DNA of 64,000 nt from Sphingobacteriales bacterium 16-39-50 (GCA_002257025.1 NCHA01000004.1:1-64000); one strand, 5' to 3'; counted from the stretch's first letter, positions 46,042 through 56,007 are shown. Notes: a model not told the origin generated them from the sequence alone. A program made the numbers and translations.

Positions 46042-46344
46042 TCTGTTTGGATTTTAAATCTTTATGGTTAAGAAATAGAGGTGCTTTTCCTTCATGCTAA
46101 AAGGTTTATCATTTGAAAAACTGCTGTTCTGCAATCTTTAATGGTAGCCCCGCTTTGCGCTCATACTGCACAGGCCTTAAGCACAGGCCGGTATCCGCTG
46201 CAATCGGGTTTTAAGAACCAAAAGCAGTACTTAAAAACCTAATCAGTCCTCACAATTAAAAATGGACTTTTAAAGCTGGAAATTCTGATGAACCTGTCCC
46301 TCAAAGCGGGACAGGTTCATTTATTTAAAGAACCAAGCTTACAA
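46042..46344. other. intergenic region between convergent genes
   Basis: The region contains a bidirectional terminator (46288-46320). A GC-richer patch at about 46140-46215 (CCCGCTTTGCGC, CACAGGCC twice, TATCCGCTGCAATCGGG) looks like a decayed interspersed repeat. No gene is seen. Confidence 0.5.
46288..46320. terminator. bidirectional intrinsic terminator
   Basis: A perfect 13-bp inverted repeat (ATGAACCTGTCCC / GGGACAGGTTCAT) with a 7-nt loop lies between the convergent isomerase-like and sialidase-like genes. Confidence 0.8.
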
Positions 46345-47565
46345 TTAATCCACTTTTAAGATCGTTCCCTGAATCGATCTTGTGCCATTATCCTTATTAA
46401 AATAATAAACAACCAGAACCCGCTTCTTATCTAACTGAACCGGCCAGGTATAGCCAATATCTCCGCTTCCGCCATCCTCACGCAGAATAATCTCTGGTGC
46501 TGTTTTAAAATCAGTACACTCCTCATTCAGAATCCGGGCACGAATTCCAAAAGGCTTGTGGCGGTAGCCATAGGTAATCAGCACCCGCTTATCCGGAAGG
46601 CGGAGTGCATTCAACGGATGACCCTTAAATCCCATACCCTCCCATTTGCTGAAAGTTTTGCCTCCATCAGTAGAACGGGCAATACAAGCCTGATCTTCAT
46701 AGCCTGCAGTCCTCAGGAATGCCAGAATATCACCTTTTGGAGTTTCATAAACCGAGGTCTCATTAAACGAAATTTTATCATCTACAGCTACCGGAGCTGA
46801 ATAATTCCAGGTCTGACCCTTATCGTCAGAATTGATCAGATGAACAGAAGTTTTACCAGTAGCTTGACTTGCAGCAACTGCCCAGAAGATTCTTCCGCTC
46901 TTCCCTTCATACAGGGCACCACGGTTGTATGCCGGAACAGGATTACCCATCGGATTAATATTAATTTCAGGCTGAATATGAGGTGGATAGATAGGCTGCT
47001 CCCAGTTTTTTCCGCCATCTTTTGAACGAACAAGATAGCCCCCTAAAAACACCGCACCCCCGGCAAGGAAATAAGGCTTTTTAAGATTTGCCATACCATC
47101 GGGTCTGACAAATGCCCAGCCATAACTCGTACATAATATGGTGCCATCGCGCAGTTGGAGCAGACATGGATCCTGAGAACCTCCAAACGGGTGAGCATAA
47201 ATTAATTCAGGCTCTTTTGTCCAGTTTTCTCCATCTTTAGACTTGAGAGAAACCAGATAACTGTTTGGATCAACATGATTGGTATGACTTTCTCCAAACA
47301 CCTTACGATCTGGTGCCCTTCTGAAAGCCAAAAGCAATTCCCCATTCGGGCGTTTTACTATGGATGGAAATGAGGAATAGAACATGGGGTCTTCGTAGAT
47401 CATGACGTCTTTGATCTTTTGAACTCCTGGGATGCTGTCCGTCCTGAGTGGCTCATAGGGAAAATCTGAGTTGCCTGTATTGGCAATGATGCCGAAACCA
47501 TTGCTTGTGATACATAGAACAAGCGCACAAACTTCAAATGCCAGAATTAATCTTAATTTTTTCAT
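46345..47565 (-). CDS. sialidase/neuraminidase-fold exported glycosidase-like protein
   Basis: The protein has 406 residues with a signal peptide (LRLILAFEVCALVLCITS). Four Asp-box (BNR) repeats are visible: SKDGENW, SKDGGKNW, SDDKGQTW and STDGGKTF, giving a six-bladed propeller. An Arg triad is plausible (FRRAPD near 82, YNRGALYEG near 214) but a clear sialidase active site cannot be confirmed. Many such proteins in polysaccharide loci act on other sugars. It converges on the isomerase-like gene. Confidence 0.82.
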   Translation of the reverse strand: MKKLRLILAFEVCALVLCITSNGFGIIANTGNSDFPYEPLRTDSIPGVQKIKDVMIYEDPMFYSSFPSIVKRPNGELLLAFRRAPDRKVFGESHTNHVDPNSYLVSLKSKDGENWTKEPELIYAHPFGGSQDPCLLQLRDGTILCTSYGWAFVRPDGMANLKKPYFLAGGAVFLGGYLVRSKDGGKNWEQPIYPPHIQPEININPMGNPVPAYNRGALYEGKSGRIFWAVAASQATGKTSVHLINSDDKGQTWNYSAPVAVDDKISFNETSVYETPKGDILAFLRTAGYEDQACIARSTDGGKTFSKWEGMGFKGHPLNALRLPDKRVLITYGYRHKPFGIRARILNEECTDFKTAPEIILREDGGSGDIGYTWPVQLDKKRVLVVYYFNKDNGTRSIQGTILKVD

Positions 47566-47874
47566 AAAAAGGATTGAAAAAGGAAACTATATCCACCAGC
47601 CATTTTGAGGAGACAGGATTTGTTCAGAGAACAAATTAATAAAAAGAAAGAGGAAATGTTTATTGAACTCCATTAAAGGACAAAATTTTGTTTCAAGAGC
47701 GCTAAATTCCTTCTCTTCGTTCAGGATGACAGGCTGGAAGGCTGCTTAGAAGAAATAAGGCACCAAAAACACTGTCATCCCGAAAGCTGCCCTTCAGCAG
47801 CTGAGGGAACTTAGTGAGTTTAGATCAAATTTTGACTCAAACCAACTGAGGGCTTCAATCAAATAAAACCCAAC
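47566..47874. other. intergenic region with GTCATCC-GGGAACTTAG repeats
   Basis: No gene is seen. Two repeats in opposite orientation are present (47702-47731 and 47773-47814). The first 100 bp hold the promoter region of the sialidase-like gene. Confidence 0.5.
47702..47814. repeat. inverted pair of TGTCATCC...GGGAACTTAG repeats
   Basis: The left copy at 47702-47731 reads CTAAATTCC...GGATGACA; the right copy at 47773-47814 reads TGTCATCC...GGGAACTTAG. A third copy is at 51894-51942. The middle part of each unit differs. Confidence 0.65.
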
Positions 47875-48075
47875 CTATCCCAAAATCGTAAAAACCAAAA
47901 AAGCAATAGGAATAGCAAGAATCATCCCAATAATAACCAGGGATTCTTTATGCGCAAAATTCAAGGTCCAGCCAATGCCAAAACGCTTATCAACCCATAT
48001 TGAGGGATCATTCGGGTTGTAATAGAGAATCCCCCATTTCCAAAACTCATCATTTTGTCTGTTGAAATCATCCAT
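47875..48075 (-). CDS. small DUF5808-domain membrane protein
   Basis: From the ATG at 48075 the protein has 66 residues (a TTG at 48096 would add seven). It contains WGILYYNPNDPSIWVDKRFGIGWTLNF, the DUF5808 pattern, and a C-terminal transmembrane segment (SLVIIGMILAIPIAFLVFTI). Function is unknown; the domain is found alone or fused to membrane proteins. Confidence 0.85.
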   Translation of the reverse strand: MDDFNRQNDEFWKWGILYYNPNDPSIWVDKRFGIGWTLNFAHKESLVIIGMILAIPIAFLVFTILG

Positions 48076-48208
48076 GATTGTCTCTAGCTTAAACAATTTC
48101 TAATAATCTATCAGTAACAATACAATTCCATGTTTGCTACTATCTCCTAAATTACTGATATTCAGAAAACTTTGCAAAAAATCGGATGCAATACCTAATC
48201 TTATATCT

Positions 48209-50647
48209 ATGTCAATTCATACCCAAAGATCATTCAAACAGTTTAACCAAAAGTCGCTAAGGTTTACACTCATAATCCTCCTCGGAACTTTTCTTATTTC
48301 TTGCAACAAATCAGGCATTGATAATTTAGCTGTCAAAGGTCTGAAAGAACCGGTCGAAATTATTAGAGATGAATGGGGAGTGAACCATATTTATGCAAAA
48401 AATCAGCATGATCTGTTCTTCGCCCAGGGCTATGCCGCTGCCAAAGACCGGCTCTTTCAGTTTGAAATATGGAGGAGACAGGCTACCGGGACCGTCGCAG
48501 AAATCCTCGGAGAACGGGAAATAAAGCGGGATATAGGTTCCCGATTATTTAAATTCAGAGGGGACATGAAGCAGGAAATGAATCATTATCATAAAGATGG
48601 TGAAGAGATCATTACTGCCTATAGCGATGGAGTGAATGCCTACATCGAAGAGATTCTTAAAACACCCGAAAAACTGCCTATAGAATTCAAGTTATTAAAT
48701 ATTAAACCCGGCAAATGGACACCTGAAGTAGTGATCTCGCGGCATCAGGGTCTTTTAGGGAATATCGGTGCTGAACTAAAGACTGGCCGTGCTGTAGCCC
48801 GTCTGGGTTCTGAAAAAGTGAAAGAACTGTCCTCCTTCCATCCACAGGTTCCTGATATTGAACTCGATCCGGCAATCAATAAAGAACTATTATTTGATGA
48901 TATTCTGGAAGTTTATGATGCTTTCCGTGCAACCGTAAAATTCGAACCCGAAGATATTCAACCTGAATATCGCGGAGATAAAAAAGAGACAGCCCGTCTG
49001 AATATGCTCCCACCGGATGAATCCATGGAAGATAAACTATCTATAGGCAGCAATAACTGGGTTGTTGGAGCCAATAAAATGGCCGATGGAGCTGCCTTTA
49101 TGGCCAATGACCCGCACCGTACTATTTCTGTTCCATCACTTCGCTACATGAGTCACCTGGTCGCGCCGGGATGGAATGTAGTGGGTGGCGGAGAGCCAGA
49201 AATTCCGGGTATTTCAATCGGACATAATGAATATGGTTCATGGGGTTTAACCATTTTCGGCACCGATAGCGAAGATCTCTATGTTTACGATTTGAATCCA
49301 AACAATTTGCGTCAATATCAATACCAGGGGAAATGGGAGGATATGAAGGTCATAAAGGAAAAAATTAAAGTAAAAGGGAAAGGGGATGTTGCAGTTGATT
49401 TGCTTTATACCCGACATGGTCCGGTAAGCTATGTCGACAGTCTGAATAAAAAGGCCTATGCAGTCCGCTGCGGATGGTTGGAACCTGGTGCAGCACCCTA
49501 TCTGGCCTCCCTGAGAATGGATCAGGCGAAAAGCTGGGAAGAATTCCGTGAGGCCTGCTCTTACAGTCACATCCCAAGTCTGAATATGGTATGGGCTGAT
49601 AAGCAAGGAAATATTGGCTGGCAGGTAGTTGGTTATCAACCAATTCGGAAGAAATCAAGCGGACTGGTACCAGTACCCGGCGATGGTCGCTTTGAATGGG
49701 AAGGCCGTTTACCAATTAAAGAACGTCCGCACACCTATAATCCTGCTAAAGGCTTTTTTGCGACTGCCAATCAGAATCTGACCCCTGAGAATTTTAACCG
49801 CTGGGATGCGACCGGCTTTGCATGGGCAGACCCCTTCCGAGGAAACCGTATCAATGAGGTTTTGGGCACGGATAAAAAGTTAACCATGGATGATATGAAA
49901 GCACTGCAGGTAGATTATCTGTCTATTCCGGCGAGAACAATCACTCCCCTCCTGAATAATTTAACCTTATCAGGAAAAGAGGCAGAAGCAAGGGAACAAC
50001 TCAAGGCCTGGGATTTTAAACTTAACCTGAACTCCATTGAAGCCGCAATCTATGTTGCCTGGGAAAATCAGATTAAAGCACAGGCTGCGGAGCGATTTAT
50101 TCCTGAATCAGTAAAAGGTTTGATTAGTCTGCAGACTAAGAAAATAATCGATTGGGTCATGAACCCGGATAAAAAATTCGGTTCAGATCCGATTGCCAGC
50201 CGCGATAGATTTTTAGCTGAAACATTTAGCGCCGGATTACAAGATCTTGAAGAAAAGCTTGGCTCCGATAAGAGCAAATGGCAATACGGACAAGAGAAAT
50301 ATAAACATAGCTATATGGCCCATGCATTAGGACATTTGGTAAAAGACAGCATAAAAGCAAACTTAGACCTCGGTCCCCTGCCCCGCGGCGGTTACGGCGA
50401 CACTCCTGGTTCAACCAGTGGGAATTTACGGCAAAGTGCAGGTGCCTCTTTCCGGATCATCGTAAATACCGGTGATTGGGATGCCGCAGTAGCGACTAAC
50501 GGTCCGGGACAATCGGGTGATCCTGCAAGTCCCTTTTACAGAAACCTCTTTGAGCCATGGGCCAAAGATCAGCATTTCCCAATCTATTATTCCAGAGATA
50601 AAATTGAGAAAGTAAGCGTAAGTAAGACGCTGCTGAAACCGGAATAA
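48209..50647 (+). CDS. penicillin acylase-family Ntn-hydrolase lipoprotein
   Basis: From the ATG at 48209 the protein has 812 residues; an upstream TTG at 48134 gives a signal peptide an unlikely extra 25 residues. The lipobox is FLISC. It has the family order: an alpha chain (VEIIRDEWGVNHIYAKN, FAQGYAAAKDRLFQFEIWRR), a spacer, then the self-cleavage site before the nucleophile Ser in LSIGSNNWVVGANK, and a beta chain with MANDPHR and GDSEDLYVYDL-like motifs. It hydrolyses amides, such as acyl-homoserine lactones, N-acyl amino acids or beta-lactams; the natural substrate is unknown. A terminator follows. Confidence 0.93.
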   Translation: MSIHTQRSFKQFNQKSLRFTLIILLGTFLISCNKSGIDNLAVKGLKEPVEIIRDEWGVNHIYAKNQHDLFFAQGYAAAKDRLFQFEIWRRQATGTVAEILGEREIKRDIGSRLFKFRGDMKQEMNHYHKDGEEIITAYSDGVNAYIEEILKTPEKLPIEFKLLNIKPGKWTPEVVISRHQGLLGNIGAELKTGRAVARLGSEKVKELSSFHPQVPDIELDPAINKELLFDDILEVYDAFRATVKFEPEDIQPEYRGDKKETARLNMLPPDESMEDKLSIGSNNWVVGANKMADGAAFMANDPHRTISVPSLRYMSHLVAPGWNVVGGGEPEIPGISIGHNEYGSWGLTIFGTDSEDLYVYDLNPNNLRQYQYQGKWEDMKVIKEKIKVKGKGDVAVDLLYTRHGPVSYVDSLNKKAYAVRCGWLEPGAAPYLASLRMDQAKSWEEFREACSYSHIPSLNMVWADKQGNIGWQVVGYQPIRKKSSGLVPVPGDGRFEWEGRLPIKERPHTYNPAKGFFATANQNLTPENFNRWDATGFAWADPFRGNRINEVLGTDKKLTMDDMKALQVDYLSIPARTITPLLNNLTLSGKEAEAREQLKAWDFKLNLNSIEAAIYVAWENQIKAQAAERFIPESVKGLISLQTKKIIDWVMNPDKKFGSDPIASRDRFLAETFSAGLQDLEEKLGSDKSKWQYGQEKYKHSYMAHALGHLVKDSIKANLDLGPLPRGGYGDTPGSTSGNLRQSAGASFRIIVNTGDWDAAVATNGPGQSGDPASPFYRNLFEPWAKDQHFPIYYSRDKIEKVSVSKTLLKPE

Positions 50648-50666
50648 TCCGCTTTTCATTAAATAC

Positions 50667-50707
50667 AAAGGACAAGCTCTCAGACCCTGAGTTTGTCCTT
50701 TTTTTTT
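50667..50707 (+). terminator. intrinsic terminator after the penicillin acylase gene
   Basis: AAAGGACAAGCTC pairs with GAGTTTGTCCTTT (one G-T pair) around a 9-nt loop and runs into nine T residues. Confidence 0.88.
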
Positions 50708-50765
50708 GAAATCAATTACATTTCCAACCAGATGTGTATTTTGGCGCCTGAACAATTAAACACCT

Positions 50766-51227
50766 ATGGATATCGTACAAAATGTCAATTCACTAAAAAT
50801 CGATCTCGAAAATTTACCTAAACCGGGCGGTTCCTATACCGCAGTCAATACCCGCGGCAAAATTGCTTATGTTGCGATTCAGTTTCCGATAATGAATGGA
50901 CAGCTTCAGCATGCAGGCCGTTTGGGTGGTCAGATCAGCACGGAACAGGGTTATGAAGCTGCGGGGATCTGTGCAAGGAATATCATCGGACAGATCCAAA
51001 AATTCATTGGATTTGAAAATATTGAAGGCCTCAATCATCTCGATATTTATTTTCAAAATACTGAGAACTGGAATGATGGCCCGGCAGTAGCAAACGGTGC
51101 TTCTGATCTCTTTAATGAGGTTTTGGGAGAAGCAGGTGTACATACCCGAACAATAATCGGGGTGCATTCCCTTTCCAGAAATTCCTGCATTTCAATTACA
51201 AGTTCCTTTACCTTGAAATCAAAATAA
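50766..51227 (+). CDS. RidA/YjgF-family protein
   Basis: This is a cytoplasmic protein of 153 residues of the YjgF-like endoribonuclease group (NLPKPGGSYTAVNTRGKIAYVAIQFPI, GRLGGQISTEQGYEAAGICARN, GVHSLSRNSCISI). RidA proteins deaminate reactive enamine/imine intermediates; this longer subgroup, ending in SLSRN rather than the usual catalytic Arg context, is less well known. It is a single gene following the acylase terminator. Confidence 0.9.
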   Translation: MDIVQNVNSLKIDLENLPKPGGSYTAVNTRGKIAYVAIQFPIMNGQLQHAGRLGGQISTEQGYEAAGICARNIIGQIQKFIGFENIEGLNHLDIYFQNTENWNDGPAVANGASDLFNEVLGEAGVHTRTIIGVHSLSRNSCISITSSFTLKSK

Positions 51228-51316
51228 TTGGAATTTTTAGAGCCATTGGCTACATTTAATTTAACCTGATATAGCCTGATAAATAGCTTGCTTGGGTATT
51301 GAACCTTAATTAGAAT

Positions 51317-51853
51317 ATGAGAAATTTCATTATTGCAGGCATTTTGCTCCTATTCGCTTCATGCGGACAAAATGCAGAACAAAAGGGTCCGGCAGATCAG
51401 ATCAAATTTGTGAACTATGTCAAATTCATCAGGGATGCAGTTAACTCCTCAAATGAGGATAAAGCAAATCGGAGTGTACAGCTCGACAATGGAGTACTTT
51501 TAACTAAAACCTATGTCAAGGATAGTCTGTCCTTGAAATTTGATTCCTGGCAGGCAACTTTGGCAGAGGTCATCGAAAAGCCGACATCCATAGAAGTTAA
51601 TTTCAGCATTCCGCTTGATTCTTCTAATAAATCCGCCCAGAAGTCGATTGTTTTAAGCAGCATGCTGGAAACAAGCAAAAAAGAAATGATTCAGGGATTA
51701 AAAGTTGGCGATCAAGTAAAAATCAGTGGAAATTTTATTGAAAAAGAGGGATTTATTGATATTGATAGCTATAGTGATTATAAGTTTTCGAAGAATGTGT
51801 TTGATAATCCGGAGTTTAAAGTGATTTTGAAGGGAATTGGGAATGGGAAATAG
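51317..51853 (+). CDS. hypothetical lipoprotein
   Basis: This 178-residue protein has lipobox LFASC near residue 16 (ILLLFASCGQN). The mature part is hydrophilic, with mixed alpha/beta character (VNFSIPLDSSNKSAQ, GLKVGDQVKISGNFIEKEGFIDIDSYSDY); the latter stretch resembles an OB-like beta segment. I do not recognise a family. It stands between the RidA-like and DUF4838 genes. Confidence 0.8.
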   Translation: MRNFIIAGILLLFASCGQNAEQKGPADQIKFVNYVKFIRDAVNSSNEDKANRSVQLDNGVLLTKTYVKDSLSLKFDSWQATLAEVIEKPTSIEVNFSIPLDSSNKSAQKSIVLSSMLETSKKEMIQGLKVGDQVKISGNFIEKEGFIDIDSYSDYKFSKNVFDNPEFKVILKGIGNGK

Positions 51854-51893
51854 GGAATTGATAATTGAAAACGGAGAGTGAATCAAACCACGA

Positions 51894-51975
51894 TGTCATC
51901 CCTGCCTGCCGGCAGGCAAGGCCGACGCAGGAGGGAACTTAGCCATTTAGTTGATAATTGACAGTTGACAATTGA
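51894..51975. repeat. GTCATCC-GGGAACTTAG repeat with nested palindrome and TTGACAATTGA-like run
   Basis: TGTCATCC (51894-51901) to GGGAACTTAG (51933-51942) matches the unit at 47773-47814 but carries the GC-rich palindrome CCTGCCTGCCGGCAGGCAAG (51901-51920) inside. It is followed by TTGATAATTGACAGTTGACAATTGA (51951-51975 region), a run of near-identical 10-mers. Confidence 0.6.
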
Positions 51976-52030
51976 GTGAGTGGCTGGAGAACATAATTTG
52001 GAGTTGTAAAAGAATTAGGAAATTATATAG

Positions 52031-54376
52031 ATGAAAAAAGATACAGTTAAGAACATATCAAGACTGAGTTTTTTAAAGAACACAGGTATTGTTGCTGCGG
52101 GATTGACTTTTCTTCCGGATTTGCTGAGTGCGGAATTGAAGGATAGTCTTTTGGGTAAGCAGTTAAGCGGGGATGGAATTTTAGATTATCAAATCATTAT
52201 TCCGGTACAGGCGAACGCAATCGAAAAGGAGGCGGCCTCGCAGCTTCAAAAGTATTTATCGAAATTATCTGACAAGGAAGTTCCCATTGCAGAAGAAGGG
52301 AAATCAGTACTTAAGAACGGCATTTACCTCGGTGAAACAGATTATGCGAAAGCCCGGCAAATCAATTTTACTCAGCTACCTGAAGCCGGTTTTATCCGGA
52401 AAACCGATGGGAACAATTTTATCATAGCCGGTGGTGCAAAAAGAGGTTTGCTTTTTGGCCTTGTTGATCTGCTGGAAGATCTGGGTTTCAGGAAATACTC
52501 ACCAGAGATTGCGACTAGTCCAAAAGCTAAGACTTTCAATCCACCCAAGACTGAAAAGGTGGTTGAGCCTAAGATCAAATACAGAACTACCTCCTACAGC
52601 CAAATGGCTGATCAGGAGTATTCAGACTGGCATAAGCTTTCGTCGAGGGATGACTGGGGATTATTTGTACATACCTTTAATACACTGGTCCCGCAACAGC
52701 AATACGCACAAAGTCATCCCGAATATTATTCGCTGATTGATGGTAAACGAAGACCAGGAACCCAGTTATGCCTTTCGAATCCAGAGGTATTAAAGCTTCT
52801 GGTTGCCAGCCTTAAAAATAAAATAAAAGAAAAACCAAATTCCAGCTATTGGTCGGTTAGTCAGGACGATAATGACAGGTATTGTCAATGTGATGGTTGC
52901 AAAGCTTTGAATGAGAAATACGGAAATGTTCCAAGTGGCTCGATCATTTATTTTGTCAATCAGGTTGCACGCGAAATTCCTGATAAGATCATTTCAACCC
53001 TGGCCTATTGGTACTCCCGCAAGGCTCCGAAAAACATTACAATCGAGCCCAATGTCAATATAATGCTATGCAATATTGAAAGTACAAGACAGGCTCCGGT
53101 TTATGTTACTGACCCTGCTTTTTCCAAAGACCTGAAAGATTGGGGTGCCCTTTCAAAAGATATCATCATCTGGGATTACAATATTCAGTTCACCAATTAT
53201 GTATCCCCTTTCCCAAATCTGTATACCTTAAAACCCAATATTAAATTCTATACCGATAATCGTGTAAATGCTTTGTTCATGCAGGCAAACAACGAAGCAG
53301 CAGCCGAAATGGCCCTGCTCCGCTCCTACCTGATCAGCAAATTAATGTGGGATCCGGATGCAGACGACAAAGCAATTATCAATGAATTTCTGAACGGATA
53401 TTTCGAAGCGGCTGCTCCATTTATCCGTCAGTACATCGAAAGCATGCAGGATTCGCTTGTTAAAAGCGGTATGGTGCTGAGTATTTTTGGAGATCCGATC
53501 CATGCAAAAAATGCCTACTTGTCGGCAGGGATGATGCAGCAATACAAGCAGCTTTTTGATAAAGCCGAAAAGGCAGTAGCTTCAAACCCTGAATTATTAA
53601 AGCGTGTCAGAACTGCCCGTCTTCCCCTCATGTATGCTGAAATACAGATTGGCCGTACAGAGATCAACACCGACCGAAGTATGTTCCGTAAGGACAGTAC
53701 CGGGCGGGTTCTACCTAAAACAGAATTTAAAGCCCTGGTCAATAATTTTGCGGATGGCTGTTCCCTAAATAAGGTCAAACTGGTACGGGAAAGAAGCGGC
53801 ACGCCTGAACATTATCGGGCATCCTATATGCGGGTTTTTGACAATATGGAAGGAATGAGCGCTGTTAAATCATTCCAGAAAAAAATTATCCCAATCAGCA
53901 AAGCTAATCCTAAATCAAAAGCTTTAGAAAGCCTTACCGATGGCATTTTTGCATCCTATGAATCATGGCAGGAAGCCGATCAAAACTGGGTTTATTGCAC
54001 TGCTGAGCACATGGATTTTGTTCTTGATCTCGGAGAAGTCATGCCTGTCAATTCTGTAAACATGGATTTCCTGAACCCGCAGGCACAACCCGACTGGCAT
54101 TTATTTGCTTTGCCAAAATATGTTAGCTATTCCCTTTCTTCGGATGGTAAGGAATACAGTGAAGCTATTACAATTACAAACCCGCACAATCCAAACCCGC
54201 TTGAAAACCCTGGAATTATCAAAATTTCAGTTCTTCCCTTTCTGGCAGAATTAAAAGCAGGTACAAAAGCACGGTACATTAAGGTCCATGCAGAAAGTTT
54301 GTTAAAAACCCCATCCTGGCATATTCGTTCGGGACAGCCGCTTTCTATTTATACGGATCAGATTGTGGTGAGGTAA
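52031..54376 (+). CDS. exported DUF4838-type glycosidase-like protein
   Basis: The protein has 781 residues with a signal (ISRLSFLKNTGIVAAGLTFLP). The N-terminal domain (IEKEAASQLQKYLSKLSDKEVPI, GIYLGETDYA, FIIAGGAKRGLLFGLVDLLEDLGFR) matches the N-terminal domain seen in alpha-glucuronidases and GH20-like enzymes. The middle is a DUF4838 TIM barrel (WSVSQDDNDRYCQCDGCKAL, IIYFVNQVAREIPDK, YWYSRKAPKNI). The C-terminus is a carbohydrate-binding-like beta-sandwich (VLDLGEVMPVNSV). A role in cleaving a uronate or amino-sugar polymer is inferred. Confidence 0.85.
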   Translation: MKKDTVKNISRLSFLKNTGIVAAGLTFLPDLLSAELKDSLLGKQLSGDGILDYQIIIPVQANAIEKEAASQLQKYLSKLSDKEVPIAEEGKSVLKNGIYLGETDYAKARQINFTQLPEAGFIRKTDGNNFIIAGGAKRGLLFGLVDLLEDLGFRKYSPEIATSPKAKTFNPPKTEKVVEPKIKYRTTSYSQMADQEYSDWHKLSSRDDWGLFVHTFNTLVPQQQYAQSHPEYYSLIDGKRRPGTQLCLSNPEVLKLLVASLKNKIKEKPNSSYWSVSQDDNDRYCQCDGCKALNEKYGNVPSGSIIYFVNQVAREIPDKIISTLAYWYSRKAPKNITIEPNVNIMLCNIESTRQAPVYVTDPAFSKDLKDWGALSKDIIIWDYNIQFTNYVSPFPNLYTLKPNIKFYTDNRVNALFMQANNEAAAEMALLRSYLISKLMWDPDADDKAIINEFLNGYFEAAAPFIRQYIESMQDSLVKSGMVLSIFGDPIHAKNAYLSAGMMQQYKQLFDKAEKAVASNPELLKRVRTARLPLMYAEIQIGRTEINTDRSMFRKDSTGRVLPKTEFKALVNNFADGCSLNKVKLVRERSGTPEHYRASYMRVFDNMEGMSAVKSFQKKIIPISKANPKSKALESLTDGIFASYESWQEADQNWVYCTAEHMDFVLDLGEVMPVNSVNMDFLNPQAQPDWHLFALPKYVSYSLSSDGKEYSEAITITNPHNPNPLENPGIIKISVLPFLAELKAGTKARYIKVHAESLLKTPSWHIRSGQPLSIYTDQIVVR

Positions 54377-54476
54377 AAAGAGAATAAGATTTGTTAATAA
54401 ATGAAAAAACGCGACTTGTATCTCTCTATCGCAACTTTTGAACTAAACTTCATAACAGTCTAAAAATTAGGTTTTG

Positions 54477-54557
54477 GTCGTACCTCCTTCGTAACTTGTT
54501 CGTAGAACACCCCCTTTTTGGTACCCTGAGGGCAATGTTTTACGAAGAAGGTACGAA
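54477..54557. repeat. inverted repeat GTCGTACCTCCTTCGTAA / TTACGAAGAAGGTACGAAC
   Basis: The arms at 54477-54494 and 54539-54557 pair over 17-18 bp with two mismatches and a spacer of about 45 bp. It lies between the DUF4838 and MFS genes. Confidence 0.6.
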
Positions 54558-54630
54558 CATGGTATGATGTTGGTACCTTTATGTCAGGTTGAAAAATTTG
54601 AGGGGAGATAAAAATAAACTCAAATTTCAT

Positions 54631-55920
54631 ATGTTTGAGTCTATGACCCAGCCAACTACCCCCGCGAATCCGGTACGCCGTATTTTAGCAGCGAGCCTCA
54701 TCGGCACCACCATTGAGTTTTTCGATTTTTATATTTATGCCACTGCTGCGGTGTTGGTCTTTCCAAAATTATTTTTCTCGGCTTCTGATCCTGCTATGGC
54801 TACCCTGGAGTCGCTGGCTACTTTTGCGCTGGCCTTTTTTGCAAGGCCATTAGGTGCAGCCCTATTCGGACATTTTGGCGACCGTAAAGGACGTAAGGCA
54901 ACGCTTGTTGCAGCGCTTATGACTATGGGTCCATCTACTGTCGCTATCGGACTCCTACCGGGCTATGACTCCATAGGCATAGCTGCACCGATATTACTGG
55001 CCGTATTTCGTTTCGGACAGGGATTAGGCCTGGGCGGTGAATGGGGTGGTGCAGTATTACTCGCGACAGAAAATGCACCACCGCACAAAAAAGCCTGGTA
55101 CGGCATGTTTCCGCAATTAGGTGCGCCTATAGGTTTCCTCTTATCTACCGGCTCATTTTTTATACTGAGCAGAACCATGAATGATAGTGACTTTATAAAC
55201 TACGGCTGGCGCATACCTTTCATAGCCAGTGCATTGCTTGTATTTGTAGGCCTCTATGTGCGTTTAAAAATTACCGAAACGCCTGATTTTATGAAGATTG
55301 TTGACAATAAGCAACAATCAAAAATGCCGGTAAAGGATGTGTTTGTAAAAAATACTAAAGCCATCAGCCTTGGCACCCTGGCTACGATCACCACCTTCCT
55401 GCTCTTTTATTTAATGACTGTATTTACGCTGAGCTGGGGTACAACGGCGCTGAATTATACTAAAAGTGATTTCCTGATCCTGCAAATGGTCTCTATGCTA
55501 TTCTTCGGATTAGGAATCCCCCTATCGGCCTGGCTGGCTGATAAATATGGACGCAATGAAATGCTACTTGCTGCAACGATCGGGATCATGTTGTTCGGAC
55601 TTTTCTTTGCTTTCATATTTATCTCAGACAACTTATTTCTCACAGGAGTATTCCTTTCACTGGGTATGTTCCTGATGGGTCTTAGCTACGGACCAATAGG
55701 CACCGCACTAGCAGGGATCTTTCCGGCGCCTGTACGTTATACCGGAGCTTCATTAGCCTTTACACTTGCCGGGATTTTGGGAGCTTCTTTAACTCCCTAT
55801 TTAGCCACCACCCTGGCGCAGAATTACGGACTTGCCTATGTGGGTTATTATCTGACCATTGCTGCTGGACTTACACTGCTGGCTTTGCTGGGATCGAAGA
55901 AAATGATGAGGAAGGATTAA
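54631..55920 (+). CDS. MFS transporter, metabolite:H+ symporter (MHS) family
   Basis: This is an inner-membrane protein with 12 predicted helices, 429 residues from the ATG at 54631; a TTG at 54589 and an ATG at 54643 are alternatives. Family motifs are IGTTIEFFDFYIYATAAVLVFPKLFF, the loop GHFGDRKGRKATL and GLGLGGEWGGAVLLATENAP. The MHS group (ShiA, KgtP, ProP) moves organic acids, osmolytes and the like with protons. It may import the breakdown product of the nearby degradation genes, but the substrate cannot be told. It ends in the AAGCTTAAAGC repeat. Confidence 0.93.
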   Translation: MFESMTQPTTPANPVRRILAASLIGTTIEFFDFYIYATAAVLVFPKLFFSASDPAMATLESLATFALAFFARPLGAALFGHFGDRKGRKATLVAALMTMGPSTVAIGLLPGYDSIGIAAPILLAVFRFGQGLGLGGEWGGAVLLATENAPPHKKAWYGMFPQLGAPIGFLLSTGSFFILSRTMNDSDFINYGWRIPFIASALLVFVGLYVRLKITETPDFMKIVDNKQQSKMPVKDVFVKNTKAISLGTLATITTFLLFYLMTVFTLSWGTTALNYTKSDFLILQMVSMLFFGLGIPLSAWLADKYGRNEMLLAATIGIMLFGLFFAFIFISDNLFLTGVFLSLGMFLMGLSYGPIGTALAGIFPAPVRYTGASLAFTLAGILGASLTPYLATTLAQNYGLAYVGYYLTIAAGLTLLALLGSKKMMRKD

Positions 55921-56007
55921 GCTAAAAGCAGAAAGCTTAAAGCTAAAAGCAATAACCTGTGAACAGACAATGAAACGAGTAAATAAATAGCATAAACTAA
56001 TAACAAC

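Noticed and set aside
49247-49715. Minus-strand frames of 116-130 codons inside the penicillin acylase gene
   Set aside because: They are antisense to a gene with clear family motifs and have no recognisable domain.
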